From the NCBI GenBank assembly GCA_009783305.1, contig WRHJ01000001.1, forward strand, positions 62,001 through 126,000: a DNA stretch of 64,000 nt, written 5' to 3'. The notes under the pieces were generated by a model. The model made no database searches. It was given only the letters and a program-made list of their open reading frames with translations, and was not told the DNA's origin. Below are positions 24,280 to 31,422 of the stretch, in pieces (the stretch's first letter is position 1; each line of letters starts with the position of its first letter). The translations under genes were made by a program, and so were the position numbers. The stretch comes from Candidatus Saccharimonadota bacterium (GTDB taxonomy: Bacteria; Patescibacteriota; Saccharimonadia; Saccharimonadales; Saccharimonadaceae).

Positions 24280-24996
24280 ATGTTTTTAATAAGATCTGCG
24301 CTTAGAAAGTTCAATAAGCTGGATATAATGATAGCGCTATACATCTTTGGCGTGATTGTGGCGGCGTTGATGGGAACGAAGGTGATGCCGTTGGGTGAGT
24401 TTTTGGGATTGAATTTTAATATTTCAGTCGCGATATTCTTATTGCCAATGATGTTTATGGCACTAGACGCAGTAAATGAACTTTATGGTCGCGCGAGGGC
24501 AAAGCAGTTGGTTTGGTTGGGCGTGATTGTGCAAGTCCTGCTGGTGCCATTTATTTGGTTGGCAACGAGTTTGCCCCATGCAGCACGGTTTGAATTTATG
24601 AACGGTTCATACAATATGGTTTTTGGCATGTCGGCAAGGATTGCGATTGCGTCAATAGTAGCATTTGCGGTGGCTGGGACACTTGACGTGTTGATTTTCA
24701 GCCGTTTGAAGAAACGGTCAAAAGGCAGGCATTTATGGTTTAGGAGCAATATATCGAGTTTCTCTGGGACATTGATTGATACGGTAGTTTTTATGACGGT
24801 GGCATTTTATGGTGTATTTGCGGATGGGTTTGCGAATAATATACTTTGGTTAGGTGGGATGATATTGCCATATTGGTTGGCAAAGTGTGCAATGTCAGTA
24901 GTGAGTACTCCGTTAGTTTACGCTGGCGTGAGATATTTAAGGGGGCGTAAAAAGAGTAAGAGTATAAAAAATCAGACCGAAGTTGTTGCGGTCTGA
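24280..24996 (+). CDS. yhhQ: Queuosine-precursor transporter (YhhQ/VUT family)
   Basis: A 238-residue protein with six TM segments. ALDAVNELYGRARAKQ (about 65-80) and SSFSGTLIDTVVFM (about 160-173) are the conserved family blocks. YhhQ imports preQ0/preQ1; with queA and tgt 10 kb upstream this gives a salvage route. The start is set by AAGGAG at 6-7 nt spacing, but that site lies in a hairpin (see leader). The gene ends in a TCAGACCG/CGGTCTGA hairpin across its stop. Confidence 0.87.
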   Translation: MFLIRSALRKFNKLDIMIALYIFGVIVAALMGTKVMPLGEFLGLNFNISVAIFLLPMMFMALDAVNELYGRARAKQLVWLGVIVQVLLVPFIWLATSLPHAARFEFMNGSYNMVFGMSARIAIASIVAFAVAGTLDVLIFSRLKKRSKGRHLWFRSNISSFSGTLIDTVVFMTVAFYGVFADGFANNILWLGGMILPYWLAKCAMSVVSTPLVYAGVRYLRGRKKSKSIKNQTEVVAV

Positions 24997-25011
24997 TAAT
25001 TATTGATTGGG

Positions 25012-25040
25012 AGCGCTGGGATTTCTAGCGCTTCTTTTCT
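25012..25040 (+). terminator. Terminator downstream of yhhQ
   Basis: AGCGCT (25012-25017) pairs with AGCGCT (25027-25032) and is followed by TCTTTTC. It overlaps the 3' end of the convergent rpmG gene. Confidence 0.55.
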
Positions 25041-25234
25041 TTGACTTCGTTGCGGCCGAGGTTTTTCTTGGTCTCGGTGAATTTAACGTGTTTCCTGAGG
25101 ATAGGATCGTATTTACGCAAAGTGAGCTTGTCAGGATTGTTCATAGTGTTTTTCTTGGTGTAGTACTGACGAAGGCCAGATTCCTCTGAAACTAGTCCGA
25201 CGAGCTTGCGCTTGGTATTATTCTTTTTTGCCAT
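25025..25234 (-). CDS. rpmG: Ribosomal protein L33 (zinc-free type)
   Basis: The 69 residues match L33 ([36 protein letters not shown]). It lacks both Cys pairs of zinc-binding L33, so it is the C-minus form. It has a short extension before the core and a basic tail. A weak GGAAA ribosome site and a TAATAT box lie upstream. It stands apart from other r-protein genes, between yhhQ and a tRNA-Thr. Confidence 0.93.
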   Translation of the reverse strand: MAKKNNTKRKLVGLVSEESGLRQYYTKKNTMNNPDKLTLRKYDPILRKHVKFTETKKNLGRNEVKEKKR

Positions 25235-25278
25235 AATGTTTCCTATATTACCATATCTTTACAATAAAGACAATAAAA

Positions 25279-25354
25279 TGGAGCCGCGACCGGGATTTGA
25301 ACCCGGGACCTCATCCTTACCATGGATGCGCTCTACCAACTGAGCTATCGCGGC
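25279..25354 (-). tRNA. tRNA-Thr (anticodon GGT)
   Basis: Acceptor GCCGCGA/TCGCGGC, anticodon stem CATCC/GGATG with loop ATGGTAA (anticodon GGT), T loop TTCAAAT, discriminator T, CCA encoded. Its promoter lies about 100 nt upstream, leaving a long structured 5' leader. Confidence 0.95.
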
Positions 25355-25428
25355 ACGTCGTCGACTTCAGGCCTCTAGTTTATCTTTGCTACGCAAAGAT
25401 TTCACTTACGGCACTGCAGTCTCCTCTA

Positions 25429-25450
25429 CCCCACGAGTGGGGACCCCACT
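25429..25450. repeat. Bistable GGGGACCCC hairpin in the tRNA-Thr leader
   Basis: CCCCAC (25429-25434) can pair with GTGGGG (25437-25442), or AGTGGGG (25436-25442) with CCCCACT (25444-25450); the two are mutually exclusive. A second hairpin, ATCTTTGC/GCAAAGAT (25382-25400), follows toward the tRNA. The layout resembles 18144-18169. Confidence 0.5.
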
Positions 25451-25479
25451 ATTTTAGCATGTGTGGGAATAATGGTAAA
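25451..25479 (-). promoter_or_regulatory. Promoter of tRNA-Thr(GGT)
   Basis: TTTACC (25479..25474) and TGC-TAAAAT (25456..25451) separated by 17 nt. Transcription would start near 25444, giving a 5' leader of about 90 nt before the tRNA. Confidence 0.65.
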
Positions 25480-25509
25480 ATGCATATGTATAAAAATTGA
25501 AGGAGGAGT

Positions 25510-25785
25510 ATGACGTATAAAGAGAAGTTTGACAGAGTGATGGGCGTGAGTGGTTGGAACAGAGGTAAAATAGCGAGACTGCTGGGGGTGAATTACTTCA
25601 CGGTGCGACGATGGACTAAGACGAAAGCGAAGCCTCGAAGTGCATATGCAGAAAAGATTGACCTGATGTATGACGGGATTGTGAAGCCGCTGGAATGCGA
25701 GATTGACCGGCTGAGTGATATCGTGGAAAAGAGGATTTTGAAAGAACAAATTAAAGACCTTAAAAAAGACGATTGCGAAGTGTAA
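25510..25785 (+). CDS. Small HTH DNA-binding protein
   Basis: A 91-residue protein. WNRGKIARLLGVNYFTVRRWTK (22 residues; helices at about 17-25 and 28-38) has the helix-turn-helix pattern RGKIARLLGV then FTVRRW, followed by a charged C-terminal helix (CEIDRLSDIVEKRILKEQIK) that could dimerise. Probably a small regulator of unknown target. AGGAGGAG precedes the ATG at good spacing. Confidence 0.75.
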   Translation: MTYKEKFDRVMGVSGWNRGKIARLLGVNYFTVRRWTKTKAKPRSAYAEKIDLMYDGIVKPLECEIDRLSDIVEKRILKEQIKDLKKDDCEV

Positions 25786-25829
25786 AAAGGTTGCCAATTA
25801 CAGATAAAAAATGCTAAAATAGCATTAGC

Positions 25830-25907
25830 ATGAATGGAGGTAGTAATAGTTTGGCTGGAGGTGCGGGGTCGCTTCGTGTAGGTACGCCACCTGTTGTGGG
25901 GAATTAA
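25830..25907 (+). CDS. Possible 25-residue Gly-rich peptide
   Basis: A compact unit: TTGCCA, 18 nt, TAAAAT (25815-25820), then 9 nt later an ATG opening a 25-codon ORF (begins MNGGSNSLAGGAGSL, ends in GTPPVVGN) and closely followed by a terminator hairpin. The peptide is rich in Gly and has no ribosome site, so it would be near-leaderless. It could instead be a small RNA. I know no homologue. Confidence 0.4.
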   Translation: MNGGSNSLAGGAGSLRVGTPPVVGN

Positions 25908-25916
25908 ACAAAAAAA

Positions 25917-25948
25917 GAGCCTTCTAGTGCATATGGAAGCTCCTTTTT
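25917..25948. terminator. Bidirectional terminator
   Basis: The stem GAGC-C-TTC/GAA-GCTC (one bulge) has AAAAAAA before and CTTTTT after. It can end the small unit at 25830 on the plus strand and tRNA-Tyr on the minus strand. Confidence 0.65.
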
Positions 25949-26032
25949 GGTGCTGGAAGTAGGACTCGAACCTACGAAGACCGAAGTCGGGAGGTTTACA
26001 GCCTCCTGCGATTGCCACTACGCGATTCCAGC
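25948..26032 (-). tRNA. tRNA-Tyr (anticodon GTA)
   Basis: Acceptor GCTGGAA/TTCCAGC, anticodon stem GGAGG/CCTCC with loop CTGTAAA (anticodon GTA), a long variable arm typical of bacterial Tyr, T loop TTCGAGT, discriminator A, CCA encoded. Confidence 0.95.
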
Positions 26033-26074
26033 AAGGTACGGGGTTATTTTAGCATAATTGTCGTTATATTACAA

Positions 26075-26452
26075 TTAGTATGATTCCCCGTTTTTGTACC
26101 GTATTCTTCTGTAAGCTCTACCATTTCCGCGGTTTTTGGATTTATAGGTGGGTAGCTGCGCATCGCAGTTAGGGCATACAGCTCTTAGGTTATGGAAGTT
26201 ATTATTCTCTGAATTTCCGTCTATGTGGTCTATGACGATGGGTATAGGTTGACCCCTCCATTTACTGTTATGGCAGATTTGGCAAGTATAGCTGTCTCGC
26301 TGCTTAATAAAATTGTTCCGGACTTTCCAACCGGCTGTGCCGTTTTTAATTTTCTGATTACTTTGATATTCTTGCTGACACTTATTAGAACAATAAACGG
26401 GATTTATAGTATGTTTTTTGCAATTTTTACAAAACGTATCATATTTTTTCAT
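26075..26452 (-). CDS. HNH endonuclease directly behind a tRNA
   Basis: A 125-residue protein. An N-terminal zinc-ribbon-like pattern (C8, C11, C21, C25), a second Cys pair (CQIC), then the HNH core IDHIDGNSENNNFHNLRAVC with a closing Cys pair (CPNC). Such stand-alone HNH nucleases are common in phages and mobile DNA. It is AT-rich with many AAT/AAA codons. Its ATG lies 7 nt after the CCA end of tRNA-Thr(TGT), without ribosome site or own promoter, so its mRNA is probably released by tRNA processing. Confidence 0.85.
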   Translation of the reverse strand: MKKYDTFCKNCKKHTINPVYCSNKCQQEYQSNQKIKNGTAGWKVRNNFIKQRDSYTCQICHNSKWRGQPIPIVIDHIDGNSENNNFHNLRAVCPNCDAQLPTYKSKNRGNGRAYRRIRYKNGESY

Positions 26453-26459
26453 GCGAATT

Positions 26460-26536
26460 TGGAGCCGTGTCCCAGGTTCGAACTGGGGACCTCCTCTTTA
26501 CAAGAGAGGCGCTCTGGCCAACTGAGCTAACACGGC
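26460..26536 (-). tRNA. tRNA-Thr (anticodon TGT)
   Basis: Acceptor GCCGTGT/ACACGGC, anticodon loop TTGTAAA (anticodon TGT), T loop TTCGAAC, discriminator T, CCA encoded. The HNH gene follows after 7 nt. Confidence 0.95.
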
Positions 26537-26565
26537 ATATTTGAACTCTCGGTAATTATACCATA

Positions 26566-27258
26566 TTACATAACTCGGCGGCGCCCCTGGAGGATTTTGG
26601 GTGGGCGGCGAGGCGGTTTTTCGGGCTTGTCTGGTTTTTGTTTTTGGGTTTCCAATAAGTCCTCAATGCGTTTTTTGGTTTGTTCAATGCCCTCTTCGTC
26701 CTCGGCGCGTTCGTATACTTCGAGAATATGGCGAAGGATCATGGTGGAGGGAGCGAGATCGTAGGCGACTTCGAGAGATTCGAGGGCTTTTTTGCGGTTT
26801 CCAAGGTGTTCTTCGGCCTTGGCGTAGGCAATGTAGCGGGCTGGGAGATCGCCTTCGAGTTCGATGGCTTGCTTAAATGCCATAGAGGCTTTTTCATAGT
26901 TTTGGGTTTCCAGATAGATGAGGCCTACGTTATGCATGGATGAGGCATTATTATCGAGCGATTGGGCGATTTCGAAGCACTCAATGGCTTCTTTGTATTT
27001 TCTTTCTTTGGCGTAAATAATACCCAGCCGGTTGTAGGCGGCAGCGTTCTTTTGGTCAAATTTGAGGATGGTGAGGAGGGCTTTTTCGGCTTTTAGAGGT
27101 TTGCGCTCTTTCATGGCGACGCGGGCAAGCGCCCAAAGTTTGCGCATTTGGGGGGCTTTGCGGATTTCAGGCTCATCTTCGTCTGTGGTGGTTTTTTCGG
27201 CAGGTAGGAAAAAGACAATATAAAGTGCGAAAAGCGACATAATGATAACGGCTAACAT
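26566..27258 (-). CDS. Membrane-anchored TPR protein, leaderless
   Basis: A 230-residue protein. One N-terminal TM helix (about 2-18), a short charged linker, then about four TPR units (NAAAYNRLGIIYAKERKYKE, NASSMHNVGLIYLETQNYEK, LPARYIAYAKAEEHLGNRKK) and a basic Pro-rich tail. TPRs bind partner proteins; the target is unknown. The ATG lies 6 nt after TATAAT (27270..27265). That box overlaps the holB stop codon. Confidence 0.85.
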   Translation of the reverse strand: MLAVIIMSLFALYIVFFLPAEKTTTDEDEPEIRKAPQMRKLWALARVAMKERKPLKAEKALLTILKFDQKNAAAYNRLGIIYAKERKYKEAIECFEIAQSLDNNASSMHNVGLIYLETQNYEKASMAFKQAIELEGDLPARYIAYAKAEEHLGNRKKALESLEVAYDLAPSTMILRHILEVYERAEDEEGIEQTKKRIEDLLETQKQKPDKPEKPPRRPPKILQGRRRVM

Positions 27259-27265
27259 ACCTTAA

Positions 27266-27916
27266 TTATACCATACCGGCCACAAGCTGTAAGCGGACGT
27301 GGCCGTTTTTTGAGATGTTGTCGTAGGTTTTGGCTAGGTTTGCGAGTTTATCGAGGAATTTGGGATTGCCGGTTTTGAAATAAGATTTATAAAGTAGTTC
27401 AATGGAGACATCGAGCATTTCGAGGGCTTTTTCGCGGTTTTTGGCAAGAGTTTGCGAAAATGATGCTAATTGGCGCGGTGTGGATGAGATATATTGTTTT
27501 GCGAGAGTGATGATCTCTTGATCGTGTTGCAGTGGAGAGTCGATCTTGATGTTGGATTTTTGTTGAAAGATCTGGGCGCGGGAGCGGATGGTGGGCAAGA
27601 GTTGATTGAGGTGCTGAGTGAAAAAAGCGAAATGGATGTGGTCTCCTGGTTCTTCTAGTAATTTCAGGAAACAGTTTTGGGCTTGTTCAGTCATGTGATC
27701 GGCATGGCTAACGGTGATGATGAAACTGCTGGATTGTTTAGTGCGGACGATTTGTTCAATGTCGTGAATATCTTCGATTGTGATGTTATTTTTGTCGTTA
27801 GGTGTGATATTGATGGCTTTGGGGATGGATGGAAAGTCGGAATCGGGGAGTTCAAAAATAATAAAATGGAATTTTTCGATGATTTGGAGGGTTTTATCAG
27901 TGTTTTTCAAGAACAT
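27266..27916 (-). CDS. holB: DNA polymerase III delta'-like clamp-loader subunit
   Basis: A 216-residue protein. AQNCFLKLLEEPGDHIHFAF and LPTIRSRAQIFQ are typical of delta'/gamma clamp-loader subunits (the 'SRC' motif reads SRA). The P-loop and zinc module are missing, so it is an ATP-independent, shortened delta'. It overlaps the RluA gene by 20 nt and so sits in the trpS-rluA-holB operon. Symbol assigned by motif only. Confidence 0.75.
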   Translation of the reverse strand: MFLKNTDKTLQIIEKFHFIIFELPDSDFPSIPKAINITPNDKNNITIEDIHDIEQIVRTKQSSSFIITVSHADHMTEQAQNCFLKLLEEPGDHIHFAFFTQHLNQLLPTIRSRAQIFQQKSNIKIDSPLQHDQEIITLAKQYISSTPRQLASFSQTLAKNREKALEMLDVSIELLYKSYFKTGNPKFLDKLANLAKTYDNISKNGHVRLQLVAGMV

Positions 27917-28769
27917 TTTGAAAACTTTCTGGTAATTTTGAGGTGAAAATTTTGCGTTGGCTTTTTGGTATGGTAATTTCTAGTTCGGTGGCATGAAGAT
28001 ACATGCGGTCGGCAGGTGTTTTGCCGTAGATTTTATCACCTAAGATTGGTGTGCCGATGTGAGCTAGATGAACACGGAGCTGGTGAGTACGTCCGGTTTG
28101 AGGTTTTAGCTCTAGCAGTGAATATTTGTCGTTTTGTTCAATGACTTTATATTGCGTGATGGCTTCCCTGCCCTCTGGGTTGGGTTGGAAAGTAGTGGGG
28201 GCTTTGAGGTTGCGCGCGAGTGGTATATTGATGATGGCTTCGTCAAGTTTGGGGTAGCCAACTACAATTGCGTAATAAGTTTTGTGGGTTTTGCGGTCTT
28301 GAAATTGCTTTTGGAGGGCAGATTTGGTTTGATCATTTTTGGCGAGGATGATGACACCGGAGGTATCGCGGTCAAGACGATGGGCGGCGAGTCCGTATGA
28401 CTCTAGCGTGGGTTCGGGGTTGAAATCGCCCTTACTGACAGTGAGCAGGCCGACTGGCTTATCTAGGACTATGACATTGTTATCTTCGTAGATTACTGGA
28501 GGTTTTGGTGTGCTGTTGCTGGTTGGTAAGTGGATTTTGAGGTTATCTGTTTCTGTCACGAGCGTATTTGGTTTATCAGCTAAATTTTCGTTGATGGAAA
28601 CTTGGCCGGCTTTGATGTATTTCTTGATGGTAGAGCGATTGTACTGCGGATATTTGGTTTGGAGAGCGATATCAAGTCGAGTTTTAATAGTTTTTTCTGG
28701 AGCCTCTGACAACTCAATATCCCCGTTGATGATACGGGACAAATGGGATTTACTGAATTTTTTAGGCAT
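27897..28769 (-). CDS. RluA-family pseudouridine synthase
   Basis: About 290 residues. An S4 domain (TRLDIALQTKYPQYNRSTIKK region) precedes the catalytic domain with HRLDRDTSGVIILAKN (catalytic Asp about 132) and TGRTHQLRVHLAHIGTPI. It modifies uridines in rRNA or tRNA; the exact target is not clear. I start at the ATG at 28769, which overlaps the trpS stop by 8 nt; a longer frame to 28790 would run inside trpS. Confidence 0.92.
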   Translation of the reverse strand: MPKKFSKSHLSRIINGDIELSEAPEKTIKTRLDIALQTKYPQYNRSTIKKYIKAGQVSINENLADKPNTLVTETDNLKIHLPTSNSTPKPPVIYEDNNVIVLDKPVGLLTVSKGDFNPEPTLESYGLAAHRLDRDTSGVIILAKNDQTKSALQKQFQDRKTHKTYYAIVVGYPKLDEAIINIPLARNLKAPTTFQPNPEGREAITQYKVIEQNDKYSLLELKPQTGRTHQLRVHLAHIGTPILGDKIYGKTPADRMYLHATELEITIPKSQRKIFTSKLPESFQNVLEKH

Positions 28770-29784
28770 TTTTACGTAGTCCGAGAGCAACTTGAACTTG
28801 ATGGAGTTTTGCGTTGGCGATTTGGTTGGCGTAAATTTCGCCTTTTTCTAGAACTTCAAGAACTTTTTGATCAGTGATATCGTTAACTTTCGTTTGAAAA
28901 TCGGTTAGAAAGGTTTTTACGGAAGTGGCAACTTGGTTTTTGAGGTCGCCGTAGTTGGTTTCGCCGGCCCAACGGGAAATAACAATTTGCAGAGGTTGGT
29001 TAGTGATGAGGCTTTCAATTTGGAGCAAATTGCTGATGCCAGGCTGATTGAACATGTCAAATTGGATCTTGCCGATGCTATCAGTGGTGGCGGACATGAT
29101 TTTTTTGGCGGCAGCTTCTGGGTCGTCTGAGAGCATAATTTTACTGTGTTCGCTGATATCGGATTTGCTCATTTTCTTCTCTGGATTGGTGAGCGAACGA
29201 ATACGGATGCCGTCATCAACACCCATAAATTTTGCTTGGTCGGTGGTTTTGGCAGGTATCGTGAATATCTCCTGATCAAAACGATTATTGATGCGGATTG
29301 CAATGTCGCGCGTGAGTTCGAGGTGCTGGAATTGGTCTTCTCCTACTGGTATATAGTTGGCGTCATATAGCAAAATATCGGCTGCCATGAGGACTGGATA
29401 ATCAAAAATGCCAACATTGGCGGAATCTTTGCCTTCGCCTTTTTCTTTATATTGGATCATGCGGGAAACTTCGCCCATAGTGGCAAAACAATTTAGCAGC
29501 CAGGTCAGTTCGGAGTGGGCAGGCACAAAGGATTGACGATAAATATGGATATTGTCATTTAGCTCTAGACCCGAGGCGAGATAATATTTGATTGATTTGA
29601 TTAGGTTGGTTTGCAGATTGCCGTCGATGTCGGAAATGATGGTATGAAGATCAGGTATGAAGATATTGATTTTGGAATCTTGGCTATGTTGATTGGCGAG
29701 CCGGGTCATGGGAAGGAGTGCACCTAAATAGTTGCCTAAGGTGAGTTCGCCATTGACACGGATGCCGGTAAGAATAGTTTTCAT
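28762..29784 (-). CDS. trpS: Tryptophanyl-tRNA synthetase, leaderless
   Basis: A 340-residue class I synthetase. ELTLGNYLGALLP holds the HIGH-type motif, GEDQFQHLELTRDIA is the Trp-site region and KKMSKSD the KMSKS loop. The ATG lies 6 nt after TAAAAT (29796..29791) within a TGTGA-TAAAAT extended box; there is no ribosome site and no leader, so a T-box or leader-peptide control is excluded. First gene of trpS-rluA-holB. Confidence 0.96.
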   Translation of the reverse strand: MKTILTGIRVNGELTLGNYLGALLPMTRLANQHSQDSKINIFIPDLHTIISDIDGNLQTNLIKSIKYYLASGLELNDNIHIYRQSFVPAHSELTWLLNCFATMGEVSRMIQYKEKGEGKDSANVGIFDYPVLMAADILLYDANYIPVGEDQFQHLELTRDIAIRINNRFDQEIFTIPAKTTDQAKFMGVDDGIRIRSLTNPEKKMSKSDISEHSKIMLSDDPEAAAKKIMSATTDSIGKIQFDMFNQPGISNLLQIESLITNQPLQIVISRWAGETNYGDLKNQVATSVKTFLTDFQTKVNDITDQKVLEVLEKGEIYANQIANAKLHQVQVALGLRKNA

Positions 29785-29854
29785 GCTCTAATTTTATCAC
29801 ACTGGTGATACTTCTGCTTGTGATATAATAATGCTTAAGGATAGATGGGTAAGG

Positions 29855-31180
29855 ATGTCAGTAAGAGATAAGATAATCAATAAATTTACTATTATGTTTG
29901 CCATGATTGTGGTGGCAATTATCACCGTGATTACGGCAATTTATTTTTATGATGAGGCAATCGCAGAGATTGGGACTAGGACAATAGAGACGGTAAACAC
30001 GATTGCTATTGTTATACCTAGAGAAGATATAGCAGAATTGGCTGGAGATAGATCAGACCTATACAGAGAGTCATATCGAAACCTAAAGACTATGTTTACT
30101 GATTTGGCTGAGGTAAACAGCCAGATATCTTTTGTGTGGCTAATGGGCGTGAATGACGCAGGCGAGTTATTTTTCTACGTAGATTCTGACACCAGCGACG
30201 AAGAAGCTTTGCCGGGAGATATTTTTCCTGATACGACAGATTTGATGTGGGAAACGATAAATACGGGTGAGACCGGGTTTGATGGAGCGGCTACTGATGA
30301 GTGGGGGACTTGGTTGTCGAGTTATGCTTCTATAACGGATGAGGATGGGAATTTTATGGCACTATTTGGCGCAGATGTGCCCAATGGTCAGTATGTGGCG
30401 TATATAATATCGCGCGTATCGTTGCCAATTATGACTGGCGTGGCATTTATGGCAATATTGTATTTCGTGCAATTGAGCATGAAGCGGACTAGACAACAGC
30501 TGGAGCGCGAGAAAGAGTTGTTGTCGGTAGCCTCGCATGAGGTGCGCAGTCCGATGGTGAGTATTAAATGGGTGCTTGATGACATGCTGAAGCATCCAGA
30601 GGGGCTAAGCGAACAAAATCGATCATTGATTGCGGCGCTGGCTGAGAATGCAACGAAGATTATCAATGGCATTGAGGGTATTTTGAGCAGCAAATCAGGA
30701 TTGGCAGTATCACATAAGAGTTACAATGACGTGAAAATTCGAGCAATCTTGGAAGATATAGTTGGCACGTTGAGTATAGTGGCAAAAGAACACCAGGTAA
30801 CCGTGAAAATTGATGATACGATTACAGCGGATTTAATGATACGCGGCAATCAGGATAGCCTGACTCGCGCTTTTTATAATGTGGTCAATAATGCACTTAA
30901 ATATACGCATCCGAATACAGAGGTAGAGATTTCTTACGCTAGATCAGAAAAATATAATCACATCATGGTGAGCGATCACGGTCCGGGCGTGAAGCCAGAA
31001 GATCGAGAGAGGATCTTTGAAGGAATGTATCGTACGGAAGAGGCAATGGAGTCTAAGCAGCAGGGGACGGGACTCGGGTTATATTTTGTGAAGAAAATCG
31101 TGGATGATCATGAAGGTAAAATTTATATTGATCCAAACTATACAGATGGTGCGCGAATAGTTATAGAGTTGCCAGTTTAG
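29855..31180 (+). CDS. Sensor histidine kinase (orphan)
   Basis: About 441 residues. TM1 (about 10-33), an extracellular sensor region (about 34-185), TM2 (about 190-210), DHp with H-box SHEVRSPM (about 228), and HATPase with NVVNNALKYT (N), SDHGPGV (G1) and GTGLGLYFVKKIV (G2). No response regulator is adjacent. I start at the ATG at 29855, since the ATG at 29831 lies only 1 nt after TATAAT (29824-29829), ahead of the expected start of transcription. Confidence 0.9.
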   Translation: MSVRDKIINKFTIMFAMIVVAIITVITAIYFYDEAIAEIGTRTIETVNTIAIVIPREDIAELAGDRSDLYRESYRNLKTMFTDLAEVNSQISFVWLMGVNDAGELFFYVDSDTSDEEALPGDIFPDTTDLMWETINTGETGFDGAATDEWGTWLSSYASITDEDGNFMALFGADVPNGQYVAYIISRVSLPIMTGVAFMAILYFVQLSMKRTRQQLEREKELLSVASHEVRSPMVSIKWVLDDMLKHPEGLSEQNRSLIAALAENATKIINGIEGILSSKSGLAVSHKSYNDVKIRAILEDIVGTLSIVAKEHQVTVKIDDTITADLMIRGNQDSLTRAFYNVVNNALKYTHPNTEVEISYARSEKYNHIMVSDHGPGVKPEDRERIFEGMYRTEEAMESKQQGTGLGLYFVKKIVDDHEGKIYIDPNYTDGARIVIELPV

Positions 31181-31221
31181 TAATAACTATTTTAGACTTT
31201 ACAAAAATGAGTCGTTTATGT

Positions 31222-31338
31222 TATAGTATGCCTATGACTAATAATCATAATAAGAATCTAATGTATTATCTCTTTGCCTGTTTGGGGTAGTTTCTCGTAA
31301 TTAAAACAAGACGCTCCCCCAAATACGGAGCGTTTTTT
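31222..31338 (+). promoter_or_regulatory. Leaderless leader peptide and attenuator
   Basis: TATAGT (31222-31227), 6 nt, then the ORF MTNNHNKNLMYYLFACLG ending in TAG (31234-31290). A terminator follows: ACGCTCC/GGAGCGT (31311-31317, 31327-31333) and six T. TGTTTGGGG at the end of the ORF (31279-31287) can pair with CCCCAAATA (31317-31325), which overlaps the terminator stem edge and loop. It lies before the gene at 31423. Confidence 0.65.
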
Positions 31339-31422
31339 GTCACTAGCGCTCGGTATTTAGGGAAGCTTCTTCGAAAGACAGAGGAGGCTGGCTCGTTACT
31401 ATTTTTAGGGAGGTCATTATCA

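Noticed and set aside
24178-24280. preQ1 riboswitch before yhhQ
   Set aside because: No match to the preQ1-I/II consensus; the leader ORF and sequestering hairpin explain the spacer better.
28762-29796. T-box or Trp attenuator for trpS
   Set aside because: The ATG lies 6 nt after the -10 box, so no leader RNA exists. The same reasoning excludes a T-box for cysS.
31234-31290. Tryptophan- or cysteine-type classic attenuator
   Set aside because: The leader peptide has no Trp and only one Cys; no run of regulatory codons.
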